The position numbers and the translations under genes are program-made. A DNA stretch of 64,000 nucleotides from Vicinamibacterales bacterium (GTDB lineage Bacteria; Acidobacteriota; Vicinamibacteria; Vicinamibacterales; UBA8438). Below, one piece after another: positions 42,946-52,107 of the stretch (within the stretch, counting starts at the first letter, position 1; every line of letters starts with the position of its first letter). Location of the stretch: NCBI GenBank assembly GCA_937766455.1, contig CALLXD010000023.1:1-64000 (forward strand), written 5' to 3'. Under the pieces are notes generated by a model. It was not told where the DNA came from. It saw nothing but the letters and a program-made list of their open reading frames with translations, and searched no databases.

Positions 42946-42971
42946 GGTCGGCAAGCGCTAGAACAGCTTCA
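42946..42971. repeat. Right direct repeat flanking vapBC
   Basis: GGTCGGCAAGCGCTA followed by GAACAGCTTCA, 26 bp, identical to the left repeat except for the 7-bp duplication there. It spans the moeA stop (CTA at 42958-42960, minus). Joined without vapBC it restores a plausible ancestral junction: zinc-ribbon stop TAG overlapping the moeA stop. Confidence 0.85.
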
Positions 42972-44181
42972 CTTCGACCGTCTCACCCGCCTCCACGATG
43001 TCTGTCTGGGCGGGAATTTCAATGTATCCGTCCGCTTGCGACATGCTGGTGATGTCGCCTGATGCCTTGAAGGCGGCCACGGCCGTACCGTCGACCACCC
43101 TGACTGTGTAGAACTGATGGCGCCCGGTTGTGGACACGATGCGCTGTGCGGCCGGCACGGTGACCGACTGGAACCGGTGCACCGGCAGGCGGGCCAGTTG
43201 GCGTAGGACCGGGACGAGCAACATGTAGGCGTTGGACAAACACGACGTCGGATAGCCCGGCATGCCCAGCACCGGGGTGGCGCCAATGGTGCCGAATACG
43301 GTGGGTTTGCCCGGCTTCACGGCGATGCCGTGGAACAGGATCTCTCCCTTCAACCGGATGACGTCCACGGTCAGGTCACGTTCCCCCACCGAACTGCCGC
43401 CGGAGAAGACCAGGATGTCGTTATCAAGACAGGCATCCACGGTCTTGCCGAGCTCGTCGAGGTTGTCCGGGGCGGTTGGCAGCGCGACCGCCACGCCACC
43501 GTGCTCGCGGATGACAGACCCCAAGGTAAATCGATTGATGTCGTAGATCTGGCCCGGGCCGAGTGGTGTCCCGGGGGCGATGATCTCGTTTCCCGTGGAC
43601 AGGATGGCCACCCGGGGCTTGGCGTAGACCTCGATCACGCCGATGCCCAGCGCCGCGATGGAACCGACCCGACTCGGGGTCAACAAGTCGCCTGGCTGCA
43701 GCAGTTGCGCACCGGTCGTGATATCCGCTCCCTGGCGACCCACATGCTGCCGTGGGTAGACGGGCTTAAAGATGGCGACGCGGTCCCCGTCCAGCCGGTT
43801 GGTTTCCTCCACCATGACCACCGCGTCGGCGCCGTCCGGCATCGGCGCCCCGGTGGCGACCTGCGTGCATTGCCCGCTGACGAGCGTCTTGGACGGGACG
43901 CTGCCGGTGTGCACGGTCTCCACGCATTCCAGCTCGGAGGGCTCCATGCGGCTGGCGCCGAAGGTGCTGTCGGCGACGACCGCGTAGCCATCCATGGCCG
44001 CGCGGTTGAACGGCGGCACGTCCTGGTCGGCCACCACCGGCACCGCCAGCACCCGCCCGACGCTCTCCTCGAGGTCAATCCGCTCAGTCCGGTCGAGCGG
44101 CACGGACGCACCCATGGCCAGCGCCAACGCCTCCTCGATAGGAATCGTCTTACGAATCGGCCGCATCTTTGTGCCAGTCAT
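42958..44181 (-). CDS. moeA: Molybdopterin molybdotransferase MoeA
   Basis: A 407-residue enzyme inserting molybdate into adenylated molybdopterin. Seen are VPPFNRAAMDGYAV (active-site region), QVATGAPMPDGADAVVMVEET, GQGADI-like GRQGADITTG, the LSTGNE motif, FSGGSSVGERD, and PGKPTVFG with VLGMPGYPTSCLSNAY, then a C-terminal domain IV (about 335-407). It is convergent with the zinc-ribbon gene except for the vapBC insertion. The nearest moco gene is moaB upstream. Confidence 0.93.
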   Translation of the reverse strand: MTGTKMRPIRKTIPIEEALALAMGASVPLDRTERIDLEESVGRVLAVPVVADQDVPPFNRAAMDGYAVVADSTFGASRMEPSELECVETVHTGSVPSKTLVSGQCTQVATGAPMPDGADAVVMVEETNRLDGDRVAIFKPVYPRQHVGRQGADITTGAQLLQPGDLLTPSRVGSIAALGIGVIEVYAKPRVAILSTGNEIIAPGTPLGPGQIYDINRFTLGSVIREHGGVAVALPTAPDNLDELGKTVDACLDNDILVFSGGSSVGERDLTVDVIRLKGEILFHGIAVKPGKPTVFGTIGATPVLGMPGYPTSCLSNAYMLLVPVLRQLARLPVHRFQSVTVPAAQRIVSTTGRHQFYTVRVVDGTAVAAFKASGDITSMSQADGYIEIPAQTDIVEAGETVEVKLF

Positions 44182-44361
44182 GATTCAGACAGCGCTTCGC
44201 CCAGAACCCCCGCGTGCGCGTCCCCGCTCCGCGGACGCCCGGCCATCCTCTGCCAGGCGTTTGCCGAGGATGCCACGCCGGTCGCACACAGCTTTCGTAG
44301 CAAGGCCCTTCAGGGCCGCCCCACCCGTGTCCCGTCTTCTGAGCCGCTCCCAGGTCTGCAT

Positions 44362-44865
44362 CTACCGCGTCACCTCCCGCACCAGGTGCCCCAGTTCCGG
44401 CAGTACCAAGCGCATCATGCCCAGACGCACCGCGTTCTTGGAACCGGGCAAAGAAATCAGAATCTTCCCACGTGCGGTTCCCGCGCAAGCGCGCGACAAC
44501 ATGGCGGACGGTCCGATCTCCTCAAAACTCAGCGCCCGGAACAGTTCGCCGAAGCCGTCAATCCGCTTGTCGATCAACGCGCTGACCACCTCGAAACTAC
44601 CGTCTCGTCGGCTGATGCCGGTGCCCCCGGTCGTCAGCACCGCTTGCACCGCCTCGGTCTCCAGTTGCCGCTCGATCGCCGCCCGCAACGTGTCTGGTTC
44701 GTCCGGGACGATCGCATGCCCCAGCACCTCGTGGTCGTCGCCACTCAGCAGCTCTCGCAGTAATCGTCCGCCGGTGTCATTCTCTTCCGTCCGCGTGTCG
44801 CTCACGGTCAGCACATAACATCGGATGTGGCTCGGTGACGCAGCGCGGTGTTCATGATGACTCAT
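44362..44865 (-). CDS. moaB: Molybdenum cofactor biosynthesis protein MoaB/MogA
   Basis: A 167-residue protein adenylating molybdopterin before metal insertion (MoaB/Mog family). Motifs are VLTVSDTRTEENDTGG, VLTTGGTGISRRD and the FEEIGPSAMLSRACAGT region with ISLPGSKNAVRLGM at the end. It is 180 bp upstream of moeA on the same strand, so the two are probably co-regulated. The ATG at 44865 (second Met) is preferred. The gap 44182-44361 is GC-rich and carries no gene I can support. Confidence 0.9.
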   Translation of the reverse strand: MSHHEHRAASPSHIRCYVLTVSDTRTEENDTGGRLLRELLSGDDHEVLGHAIVPDEPDTLRAAIERQLETEAVQAVLTTGGTGISRRDGSFEVVSALIDKRIDGFGELFRALSFEEIGPSAMLSRACAGTARGKILISLPGSKNAVRLGMMRLVLPELGHLVREVTR

Positions 44866-44954
44866 CGGCCAGATCATAACTGCTGTCGCCGTGTGCGGTT
44901 GCGGCGTACGGCGGGCCTCTGGTTGCGCCGCCCCATTTGGTCTACCATCCGAGC

Positions 44955-46781
44955 GTGCGCCCCCTTGTCGTTTTCAGCCTCGTTGGCTGCGTGGCCGCCG
45001 GCGCGCTGCTCATGGCAGCGCCGCCACCGGTCCCTTCCCAGCTTGACGCACCCGCCGCTCGTTGGGTGACCGAGACCCTCGCCGCGATGACGCTCGATCA
45101 GAAGGTCGGCCAGCTCATCCAGCCGTCGTTCCGCTCGACGTATCTGAGTAGCGACAGCGAGCGCTACGACACGCTCGTGTCACTCGTGCACGAACAGCAT
45201 GTCGGCGGGTTCCTCTTGTTCGGAGGGCGCGAGCCGGCTCCGAACGTCCTGTTGAACGCAGGCTATTCACGGTCCGTGCTCGGCCAGTCACTCGCGGCCG
45301 CGTCCATTACGAACCGGCTACAAGCTATCTCTGCGCTGCCGCTGCTCAACAGCGCCGACTTCGAAACCGGCGTCGGATTCAGGCTGACCGGAGCCACGAC
45401 GTTTCCACGGGCCATGGCCTTCGGGGCGGCCGGCGACGACCGGCTGGCATTCGAAGCCGGGCGCATCACCGCCCGAGAAGGTCGCGCCCTCGGTATCCAC
45501 GTCAATTTCGCGCCGGTGGCCGACGTCAACAACAACCCGCGGAACCCGGTCATCAACACCCGCTCGTTCGGCGAAGATCCCGCCGCGGTCGGAACCCTGG
45601 CCGCCGCCTACGTGCGCGGCCTGACCGAGGGCGGCATGCTGGCCACCTTGAAGCACTTCCCGGGACACGGCGACACCGACACCGACTCGCATCTCGGGCT
45701 GCCATTGATCTCGCATCCGCGCTCGCGGCTCGACCAGGTGGAGTTGCCGCCGTTTCAATCGGGCATCGAGGCGGGTGCGTCCGCCGTGATGACCTCGCAC
45801 ATCGAGCTGCCGAGCCTCGACCCACAGCCGGGTCGGCCTGCGACCCTCAGCTACCCCATCGTCACCGGTCTACTGCGCGAGGATCTGGGGTTTGACGGAC
45901 TCGTCTATACCGATTCCATGCGCATGCGCGGGGTCACCAACCTCGTCGAGCCCGGTGAAGCCGCGGTGGCCGCCATCAGTGCGGGTCATGACATCGTGCT
46001 GCACTCTCCGGACGATCCAGCTGTGTTCTCGGGCCTGAGACAGGCGGTCGACGACGGGACGCTGACCCAGGCGCGTCTCGACGCGTCGGTGCAACGGGTC
46101 CTGGAGGCCAAAGCCCGACTTGGCCTTCACCGAAACCGGTCTGTCAGTGTCGATACGCTCCCGCTCGTGGTCGGTACCCGCGCCCATCGCGCCGTTGCCG
46201 CCGAAGTCAGCCGTCGCGGCATGACGCTCATCAAGGACGAACGTGGAGACGTGCCGTTGACGGTCCCGCGGTCCGCGTCGGTCCTCTATCTGTCGGTGCT
46301 CGACTATCCGTCCGGGTGGGGCAACGGTGCGCCAAGCCGGACCTTTCTCCCGGCGCTCACAGAACGCTGGCCCAATGTCACCGCAGTGGAGGTGTCCGAC
46401 CGCACGTCCCGCGCCGAACTCGAACTCGTGCGCGCCAGCATCGACCGCTACGATGCCGTCGTCGCATCAGTCTTCGTCCGGACCGCCTCGTTCAGTGGGC
46501 GCATGGACCTCGCTCCCGATGTCGCCGACCTCTTGCGCGCCGTGGCTCGGGGCAGTGCCAGAACGGCGCGCCCGTTCGTGACCGTTTTCTTTGGCAATCC
46601 GTACGCCGCCACCTTCCTGCCAGAGCTGCCGGCCATGCTGCTCACCTACGACTTCTACGATCTCGCCGAGGACAATGCCGTGCGGGCGATCACGGGGCAG
46701 GCACCCATCAACGGCCACCTGCCAATCGCGCTGGGCGACCAATTCCCCGTCGGCCACGGATTGACCCGCCCGGGCCGGTGA
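44955..46781 (+). CDS. Glycoside hydrolase family 3 (beta-N-acetylglucosaminidase-like), secreted
   Basis: A 608-residue enzyme with an N-terminal signal or anchor (VVFSLVGCVAAGALLMAA). The GH3 domain has the NagZ signature KHFPGHGDTDTDSH and the nucleophile Asp in GFDGLVYTDSMRMRG, plus DVNNNPRNPVINTRSFGEDP. A C-terminal Rossmann-like domain (about 400-600) follows, unlike the short cytosolic NagZ. It probably removes N-acetylglucosamine from muropeptides or chitin fragments in the periplasm. The GTG at 44955 is chosen over TTG 44937. Confidence 0.86.
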   Translation: MRPLVVFSLVGCVAAGALLMAAPPPVPSQLDAPAARWVTETLAAMTLDQKVGQLIQPSFRSTYLSSDSERYDTLVSLVHEQHVGGFLLFGGREPAPNVLLNAGYSRSVLGQSLAAASITNRLQAISALPLLNSADFETGVGFRLTGATTFPRAMAFGAAGDDRLAFEAGRITAREGRALGIHVNFAPVADVNNNPRNPVINTRSFGEDPAAVGTLAAAYVRGLTEGGMLATLKHFPGHGDTDTDSHLGLPLISHPRSRLDQVELPPFQSGIEAGASAVMTSHIELPSLDPQPGRPATLSYPIVTGLLREDLGFDGLVYTDSMRMRGVTNLVEPGEAAVAAISAGHDIVLHSPDDPAVFSGLRQAVDDGTLTQARLDASVQRVLEAKARLGLHRNRSVSVDTLPLVVGTRAHRAVAAEVSRRGMTLIKDERGDVPLTVPRSASVLYLSVLDYPSGWGNGAPSRTFLPALTERWPNVTAVEVSDRTSRAELELVRASIDRYDAVVASVFVRTASFSGRMDLAPDVADLLRAVARGSARTARPFVTVFFGNPYAATFLPELPAMLLTYDFYDLAEDNAVRAITGQAPINGHLPIALGDQFPVGHGLTRPGR

Positions 46782-46839
46782 TATAATCCCGCAGCGGCAG
46801 CGGCGCCCCAGTCGGCGCCCCGACCAACGTCTCACCTAC

Positions 46840-46916
46840 GCGCCCTTAGCTCAGCTGGATAGAGCGTCCGGCTACGAACCGGGAGGTCGCAGGTTCGAAT
46901 CCTGCAGGGCGCACCA
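46840..46916 (+). tRNA. tRNA-Arg (anticodon ACG)
   Basis: A complete cloverleaf can be drawn: acceptor GCGCCCT pairing with AGGGCGC, D-arm with AGCTGGATA loop, anticodon stem TCCGG/CCGGG with loop CTACGAA (anticodon ACG, arginine), T-arm GCAGG-TTCGAAT-CCTGC, discriminator A and an encoded CCA (46914-46916). It reads CGN arginine codons after wobble deamination to inosine. Confidence 0.97.
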
Positions 46917-47273
46917 TTCTTTTACACCAACTGATATAGAGATCGGTGTCGGCGGGTCGTATGGAGTGTGCCCATTCTGGTGCCCATCCCGCGTCAATCG
47001 CGGCGGAAGGCGCAGGTTCTCGCCAACTTCACCCACCCGGTATCGCCGCCATCTCCGGCACACGACCGTCTGCCGACAGGCAAGCCCTCGTGCTTGAGCT
47101 GCCATGAGTCACCTCGCGTTGAGCGGCGGGTATACCTGGCTGATCCCACACCGCTAGTCGACCTCGCGCGAGCGTCATAGCCCCAGCGCTTCCGCCTTGC
47201 CTGTGTCGCCCGAGAGTGGTCTGATGATGACTCATCATCAGTTACCGGCTCGCCCAGGACGAAGGAGAAGCAG
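46917..47273 (+). other. 357-bp gap after tRNA-Arg, no intact gene
   Basis: No gene on either strand has coding character. On the minus strand one stretch reads LPPRLTRDGHQNGHTPY just next to the tRNA 3' end, which loosely resembles the C-terminus of tyrosine integrases that sit at tRNA genes. It is at most a remnant. The last 25 bp hold the AAGGAG ribosome site of the next gene. Confidence 0.3.
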
Positions 47274-49532
47274 ATGTTCACTCCCACAGTGACCCATCGG
47301 ATGCAGCTACGGTCGACCCCACGTCGTCGGAACCGGCGACTGTCTCTGGCCGGGCTCGCCGGGTGTCTGGCCGTGGTCGGTCTGGTCGTCGTGCCGACCC
47401 TCGGCCAGGGGCAAGCGCCCGTCGACTACATCCAGGGCGTGGTCGAGACTGGCTCGGGACCCGAGGCCGGGGTCTGGGTCATCGCGGAGACGTCTGACCT
47501 ACCGACCGAGTTCGTCAAGATCGTCGTCACCGATGACGACGGGCGCTTCATGTTGCCGGAGCTGCCCGACGCGATCTACGACGTCTGGGTGCGCGGCTAC
47601 GGGCTGGTCGACTCGACGCCGGTCGCGATCCGTCCCGGGGCCGAAGTGACGCTGGAGGCCACGCCGGCCAGGACCCCGGACGAGGCCGCTCGTGTCTATC
47701 CGGCCAACTACTGGTATTCCCTGCTCGAGGTTCCTGCGCCGAGCGAGTTCCCGGGGACCGGTCCCGACGGCAACGGGATCTCGGAGGGCATGCGCAGCCA
47801 GGCGCAGTGGCTCGACATGACCAAGCAGGGGTGCCAGCTGTGCCATCAGCTCGGCAACCTCGTGACCCGGGACATCACGCACCTGAGCCATCTCGACTTC
47901 GACTCGGCGTTCGAGGCGTGGGACCACCGGGTCCAGGCCGGGGTTCGCGGCGGCACCATGAGCTCGTTCATGAATCGGTTCGGTCGCCAGGCCGGGCTCG
48001 AGATGTACGCCGACTGGACCGACCGGATCATGGCGGGCGAGACCCCGGACGCTCCGCCGCGGCCGAGTGGTCGCGAGCGTGACGTCGTGATCACGCTCTG
48101 GGACTGGGGCAACGAGACCTCGTATATCCACGACGAGATCACGACGGACAAGTGGAACCCGGCGACGGTGAACGCCGGGGGCCCGGTCTACGGCGTCGAC
48201 GGGGGCCACGGCTCACTGATCGAGCTGGACCCAGCGACCAATTCCTGGCGCACCATCGAGATCCCGGTGCTCGACCTGACGGAGAACGCCGCGGGCACGA
48301 GGTTCGCCCAGCGGTTCCCCGTGCCGTCGCCGTTCTATGGCGACGAGGCGCTGTGGCAGGCGCCGGCTGACCCACACAACCCGATGTTCGATGACAAGGG
48401 TCGGGTCTGGATGACGACGAAGGTGAGAGGCAACGAGCTGCCCGGATGGTGCCAGGAGGGGTCGTCCAACAAGTACGCGCAGTACTACCCGACGAGCCGG
48501 AGCGGCCGGCAGGCGTCCTACTACGACCCTGCCACCGAAGAGTTCGGGCTCATCGACACCTGCTTCGGCACCCACCACCTGCACTTCGCGCCCGACGACG
48601 ACCGCACGCTCTACTTCAGCGGCGGTGGTGACGTCGTGGGCTGGATCAACACCCGGGTCTACGACGAGACCGGTGACGGTCAGCAGTCCCAGGGATGGTG
48701 TCCGCTGGTCGTCGACACCAACGGCGACGGTCGGATCACCAAGCCCTGGAACCAGCCGGTAGGGGCGCTGCGCAGCGTGGACGTCGGCGGCGGGGGAGAG
48801 CAACTCGAGGACTTCGACTCGACGCTGGACACCCGCATGAGCCCGGGCAGCTACGGGATCATCGCCAACCCGGTCGATAACGTCGTCTGGGGCGGCGGCA
48901 CCGAGTTTCCCGGTCGCATCTGGCGGGTTGAGCTGGGTGATGATCCGCCTGAGACGTGCAGGGCGGAGGTCTACGAGGTGCCGGTCATCGACGGCGAGGC
49001 TGCGGGCTTCGGCCCGCGCGGCATCGACGTCGATTCGAACGGCGTGATCTGGACCGCGCTGTCGGGGAGCAGTCACTTCGCGAGCTTTGACCGCAGCAAG
49101 TGTGGCGTGCTGAACGGACCCGAGGTCGTTGATTCCCAGCACTGCCAGGAGGGGTGGACCCTCTACGAGATTCCGGGGCCGAATATGAAGGGCACCGACG
49201 TGCGGGCGGACTTCCACTATTACAACTGGGTCGACATCTACGACACGCTCGGCCTCGGCGAGGATGTCCCGATTGCGAACGGCTCCGGGTCGGATTCGCT
49301 CCTGGCGCTCGACCCGCAAACCGAGGAGTGGGTCGTCATGCGGGTGCCCTATCCGATGGGCTTCTACTCGCGTGGGCTCGACGGTCGCATCGATGATCGA
49401 GACGCGGGCTGGAAGGGGCGCGGCGTCTGGGCGAACTACGGCACCAATTTCAACTGGCACACCGAGGGCGGCAAGGGCACGACCAGCAAGATGGTCAAGT
49501 TCCAGGTCCGACCCAACCCGCTGGCGAGATAG
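47274..49532 (+). CDS. Secreted protein with carboxypeptidase-regulatory domain, haem motif and propeller
   Basis: A 752-residue protein. Signal segment (about 24-42), a carboxypeptidase-regulatory-like fold (about 50-125: GVVETGSGPEAGVWV), then one CQLCH haem-c motif (about residue 187) in a helical domain, and a large beta-propeller of the NHL/virginiamycin-B-lyase type (GRVWMTTKVRG, RGIDVDSNGVIWTALSG) ending in NFNWHTEGGKG. Many Trp, Asp and Gly. Similar genes often accompany PQQ and NHL genes in Acidobacteria; the activity is unknown. AAGGAGAAG precedes the ATG. Confidence 0.72.
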   Translation: MFTPTVTHRMQLRSTPRRRNRRLSLAGLAGCLAVVGLVVVPTLGQGQAPVDYIQGVVETGSGPEAGVWVIAETSDLPTEFVKIVVTDDDGRFMLPELPDAIYDVWVRGYGLVDSTPVAIRPGAEVTLEATPARTPDEAARVYPANYWYSLLEVPAPSEFPGTGPDGNGISEGMRSQAQWLDMTKQGCQLCHQLGNLVTRDITHLSHLDFDSAFEAWDHRVQAGVRGGTMSSFMNRFGRQAGLEMYADWTDRIMAGETPDAPPRPSGRERDVVITLWDWGNETSYIHDEITTDKWNPATVNAGGPVYGVDGGHGSLIELDPATNSWRTIEIPVLDLTENAAGTRFAQRFPVPSPFYGDEALWQAPADPHNPMFDDKGRVWMTTKVRGNELPGWCQEGSSNKYAQYYPTSRSGRQASYYDPATEEFGLIDTCFGTHHLHFAPDDDRTLYFSGGGDVVGWINTRVYDETGDGQQSQGWCPLVVDTNGDGRITKPWNQPVGALRSVDVGGGGEQLEDFDSTLDTRMSPGSYGIIANPVDNVVWGGGTEFPGRIWRVELGDDPPETCRAEVYEVPVIDGEAAGFGPRGIDVDSNGVIWTALSGSSHFASFDRSKCGVLNGPEVVDSQHCQEGWTLYEIPGPNMKGTDVRADFHYYNWVDIYDTLGLGEDVPIANGSGSDSLLALDPQTEEWVVMRVPYPMGFYSRGLDGRIDDRDAGWKGRGVWANYGTNFNWHTEGGKGTTSKMVKFQVRPNPLAR

Positions 49533-49536
49533 TCGC

Positions 49537-50604
49537 GTGAGAGTCCTGACTCGAACCGGCGTCCTGTGCACGGCGCTGCTCGTCTCGATCGGCGTGGTCA
49601 CGCCGACCCACGCGCAGCCCAACCCATACGAGCAGGTCGATCCGCCGGTCCCACCGTCACATCTGAACGACGGGCGGTGGGGCGAGACCATCCAGGTCAG
49701 GGTGGGTCCCGCCGGGAATGTCTACGTCTACCACCGCTGCTTCAAGGCGGTGATGGGCGATCCCAACGTGGCGCCGGGGCACTCGGACGGGTTGACCGCC
49801 AATTGTCTGGGTCGGTGGTCGGGGTATCCGCCGGTGCTGAAGTTCTCTCGCGACGGACAGTTCCTGGACGGCTTCGGCGTTGGGCTCGTCGGCCGGCCCC
49901 ACGGGTTCTCGGTGGATCACGAGGGGAACATGTGGCTCACCGACGTGGCGCTGGCGCCCGGCGAGATGGGTGCGGTGGTACACAAGCTGAACCCGGCCGG
50001 TGACCTGGTGATGACACTCGGACAGCCGGGGGTGGTGGGTCAGGACCGCCAGACCTTCGATCGCCCGGCGAGTGTCGCCGTGGCCGAGAACGGCGACATC
50101 TTCGTTGCGGACGGGGAGGGGCCCAACAACCGGATCGTCAAGTTCTCGCCGGAGGGACGCTATGTCATGGAGTGGGGTACCACCGGCGCGGGACCGGGTG
50201 AGTTCAGCACGCCCCATGACCTGGCGATCGACTCCCAGGGGCGTCTGTTCGTCGGCGACCGCGGCAACAGCCGGATCCAGATCTTCCAACCGGACGGCAC
50301 CTTCGTCGACGAGTGGCGTCACTTCGGCCGACCGAGCGGCATCTACGTCAATCGGGCGACCGATACGCTCTACGTCACTGACTCCACCTCGAACTCGCGC
50401 ACCAACCCGGGAGTGCGGAGAGGGATCTACATCGGCAGCGCGCGGACCGGTGAGCTCACGGCGTTCATTCCCGACCCAGATCTGGAGCTGGCGGACCAGA
50501 CGCGGATCTCGGGTGCGTCGGGGATCACGTCCAGCCACGATGACTCGGTCGTGTACGCGGCCGACGTGGCGCCTTGGCGGATACGGAAGTATGTTCGACG
50601 CTGA
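49537..50604 (+). CDS. Secreted NHL-repeat protein, paralogue 2
   Basis: A 355-residue protein with a signal peptide (ending THAQP) and an NHL propeller: GRPHGFSVDHEGNMWLTDV, RPASVAVAENGDIFVADG, TPHDLAIDSQGRLFVGDRGNSRIQIF. It lacks the lipobox Cys seen in paralogues 1, 3 and 4, so it is soluble in the periplasm. It starts with GTG 4 bp after the preceding stop, suggesting co-transcription with the multidomain protein. One Cys pair (HRCFK and ANCLG) could form a disulfide. Confidence 0.78.
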   Translation: MRVLTRTGVLCTALLVSIGVVTPTHAQPNPYEQVDPPVPPSHLNDGRWGETIQVRVGPAGNVYVYHRCFKAVMGDPNVAPGHSDGLTANCLGRWSGYPPVLKFSRDGQFLDGFGVGLVGRPHGFSVDHEGNMWLTDVALAPGEMGAVVHKLNPAGDLVMTLGQPGVVGQDRQTFDRPASVAVAENGDIFVADGEGPNNRIVKFSPEGRYVMEWGTTGAGPGEFSTPHDLAIDSQGRLFVGDRGNSRIQIFQPDGTFVDEWRHFGRPSGIYVNRATDTLYVTDSTSNSRTNPGVRRGIYIGSARTGELTAFIPDPDLELADQTRISGASGITSSHDDSVVYAADVAPWRIRKYVRR

Positions 50605-50606
50605 TA

Positions 50607-50692
50607 CGCACGGGGCAGGCAAGACGGAAAGCATCGAGCCACGACGGAACGCAGCATCGGCGCCGACCCTCCAGACAAAGTCGGTCTCATGG
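50607..50692 (+). repeat. Relic of a second amidohydrolase locus (two fused fragments)
   Basis: Bases 50607-50640 are identical over 34 bp to 53980-54013 (just upstream of the amidohydrolase), and 50641-50692 match 54427-54478 (inside that gene) with about five mismatches. The two are adjacent here but about 413 bp apart in the other copy. This is therefore a deletion derivative of the same locus. Nothing else of the gene is left. Confidence 0.75.
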
Positions 50693-50811
50693 TCCAACCG
50701 GCACGCTGTGAGGTCGCGCGCCTAGGTGCTCTGGTCGGCAAGTTGACAATGCCTGCTGGCGGGTCGCCGCCTGACGGGGTCCGTTCGACGGCGTCCACCG
50801 AGGAGAACATG

Positions 50812-51948
50812 ATGTCCTATTCGACAAACGCGAGAGACGTGCTGGTTGTGTTGTGCCTGGCGGCGCTGCCGATGTTCGGGGTGGCCTGTGGGGGCGGGAC
50901 TGCGGTCGAGGAACCCCGCGACGAACCGGCCGAGCCGGCCGAGGTGGTGGCGGTACTCGATGGCAGTGTGCCGATCAACGACCTGTCCAACCCCTACAGC
51001 AGCACCGACGGGTGGGCGACGCTACCCGATGAGCGGGAGTGGGGCTCGACGGCCGGTGTTGACATCGATCCCGACGGCAGCCTCTGGGCCATCGACCGGT
51101 GCGGCGGCAACTCGTGTGCCGACTCAGACCTGGACCCGATTCTCAAGTTTGACGCCGACGGCAACGTGACCCACGCCATCGGTGGTGGTCTGTTTCTGTT
51201 CCCTCACGGTCTGCACGTGGACCGCGACGGCAACGTGTGGGTGACCGACGGGCAGGGGCCCGACCCCGAGAATCCCGAGTCGTCGGGTAAAGGGCATGTC
51301 GTGATCAAGCTCAGCCCCCAGGGTGAAGTTCTGCTGACGTTGGGCATGCCCGGAGTTGCGGGCGACGGGACCGATGCGTTGCTCAACACTCCGTGCGACG
51401 TGGTCACGGCAGAGAACGGCGACATCTTCGTGGGCGACGGTCATAGTGGCCAGAATACGGACGCCACGCCAGACACGGTGGCCCGCGTCGTCAAGTTCGA
51501 CAGTGAGGGGAATCTCCTGGCGTCGTTCGGCGAGTGGGGTGACCAGCCGGGTCAGTTCAAGACGCCGCACGCGCTCGACATCGATTCACGCGGACGGTTG
51601 GTGGTCGGTGACCGGGGAAACAACCGGCTGCAAGTGCTCAACCTGGACGGGACCTTCGTCGAGCAATTCAAACAGTACAGCCGGCCCAGCGGCATCTACA
51701 TCACCGATGACGACACCATCTTTGTGGCCGATTCAGAGTCGGCGTTCGACGAGGTGCGCAACCCGGGCTGGACACCGGCCATCCGTGTCGGCAACTTAAG
51801 AACCGGGTCGATCGACTATCTGATCGACGGGACGGTGGACGCGTATCCCGAGGGGTCGAACCCGGAGGGTGTGGCGGTCGATCCCGACGGCCACGTCTAC
51901 GGCGCCGTCGTCTCCGGGGGTGGAGCGATGGTGAGGTCGAACCGCTAG
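50812..51948 (+). CDS. NHL-repeat lipoprotein, paralogue 3
   Basis: A 378-residue lipoprotein: signal with lipobox GVAC (Cys about 28), acidic linker, then six NHL blades beginning WATLPDEREWGSTAGVDIDPDGS, with FPHGLHVDRDGNVWVTD and TPHALDIDSRGRLVVGDRGNNRLQVL. The REWGSTAG opening is shared with paralogues 1 and 4. GAGGAG is 6 bp before the ATG at 50812 and only 3 bp before the one at 50809. It follows the relic described at 50607. Confidence 0.8.
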   Translation: MSYSTNARDVLVVLCLAALPMFGVACGGGTAVEEPRDEPAEPAEVVAVLDGSVPINDLSNPYSSTDGWATLPDEREWGSTAGVDIDPDGSLWAIDRCGGNSCADSDLDPILKFDADGNVTHAIGGGLFLFPHGLHVDRDGNVWVTDGQGPDPENPESSGKGHVVIKLSPQGEVLLTLGMPGVAGDGTDALLNTPCDVVTAENGDIFVGDGHSGQNTDATPDTVARVVKFDSEGNLLASFGEWGDQPGQFKTPHALDIDSRGRLVVGDRGNNRLQVLNLDGTFVEQFKQYSRPSGIYITDDDTIFVADSESAFDEVRNPGWTPAIRVGNLRTGSIDYLIDGTVDAYPEGSNPEGVAVDPDGHVYGAVVSGGGAMVRSNR

Positions 51949-52107
51949 TGCACGCTGGCCGCTTGTTTTCGGGTGGGGCATCCCGCCTCCCGGGACACCT
52001 AGGTCAGTACCTGCATGTGTTTCACATCAAATGCGACGATGTCCTCTTCCTTCGGTCCACTACGCACTTCCGTTCAACCAGGAAGCTCACAGCGTCGACC
52101 GCTGGCG

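Noticed and set aside
46872-47105. Minus-strand frame over tRNA-Arg ending in LQDSNLRPPGS
   Set aside because: This is the well-known false protein obtained by translating the complement of a tRNA gene; the tRNA is certain.
48213-49691. 492-codon frame antisense to the 752-residue secreted protein
   Set aside because: Shadow of the coding strand; no recognisable motif.
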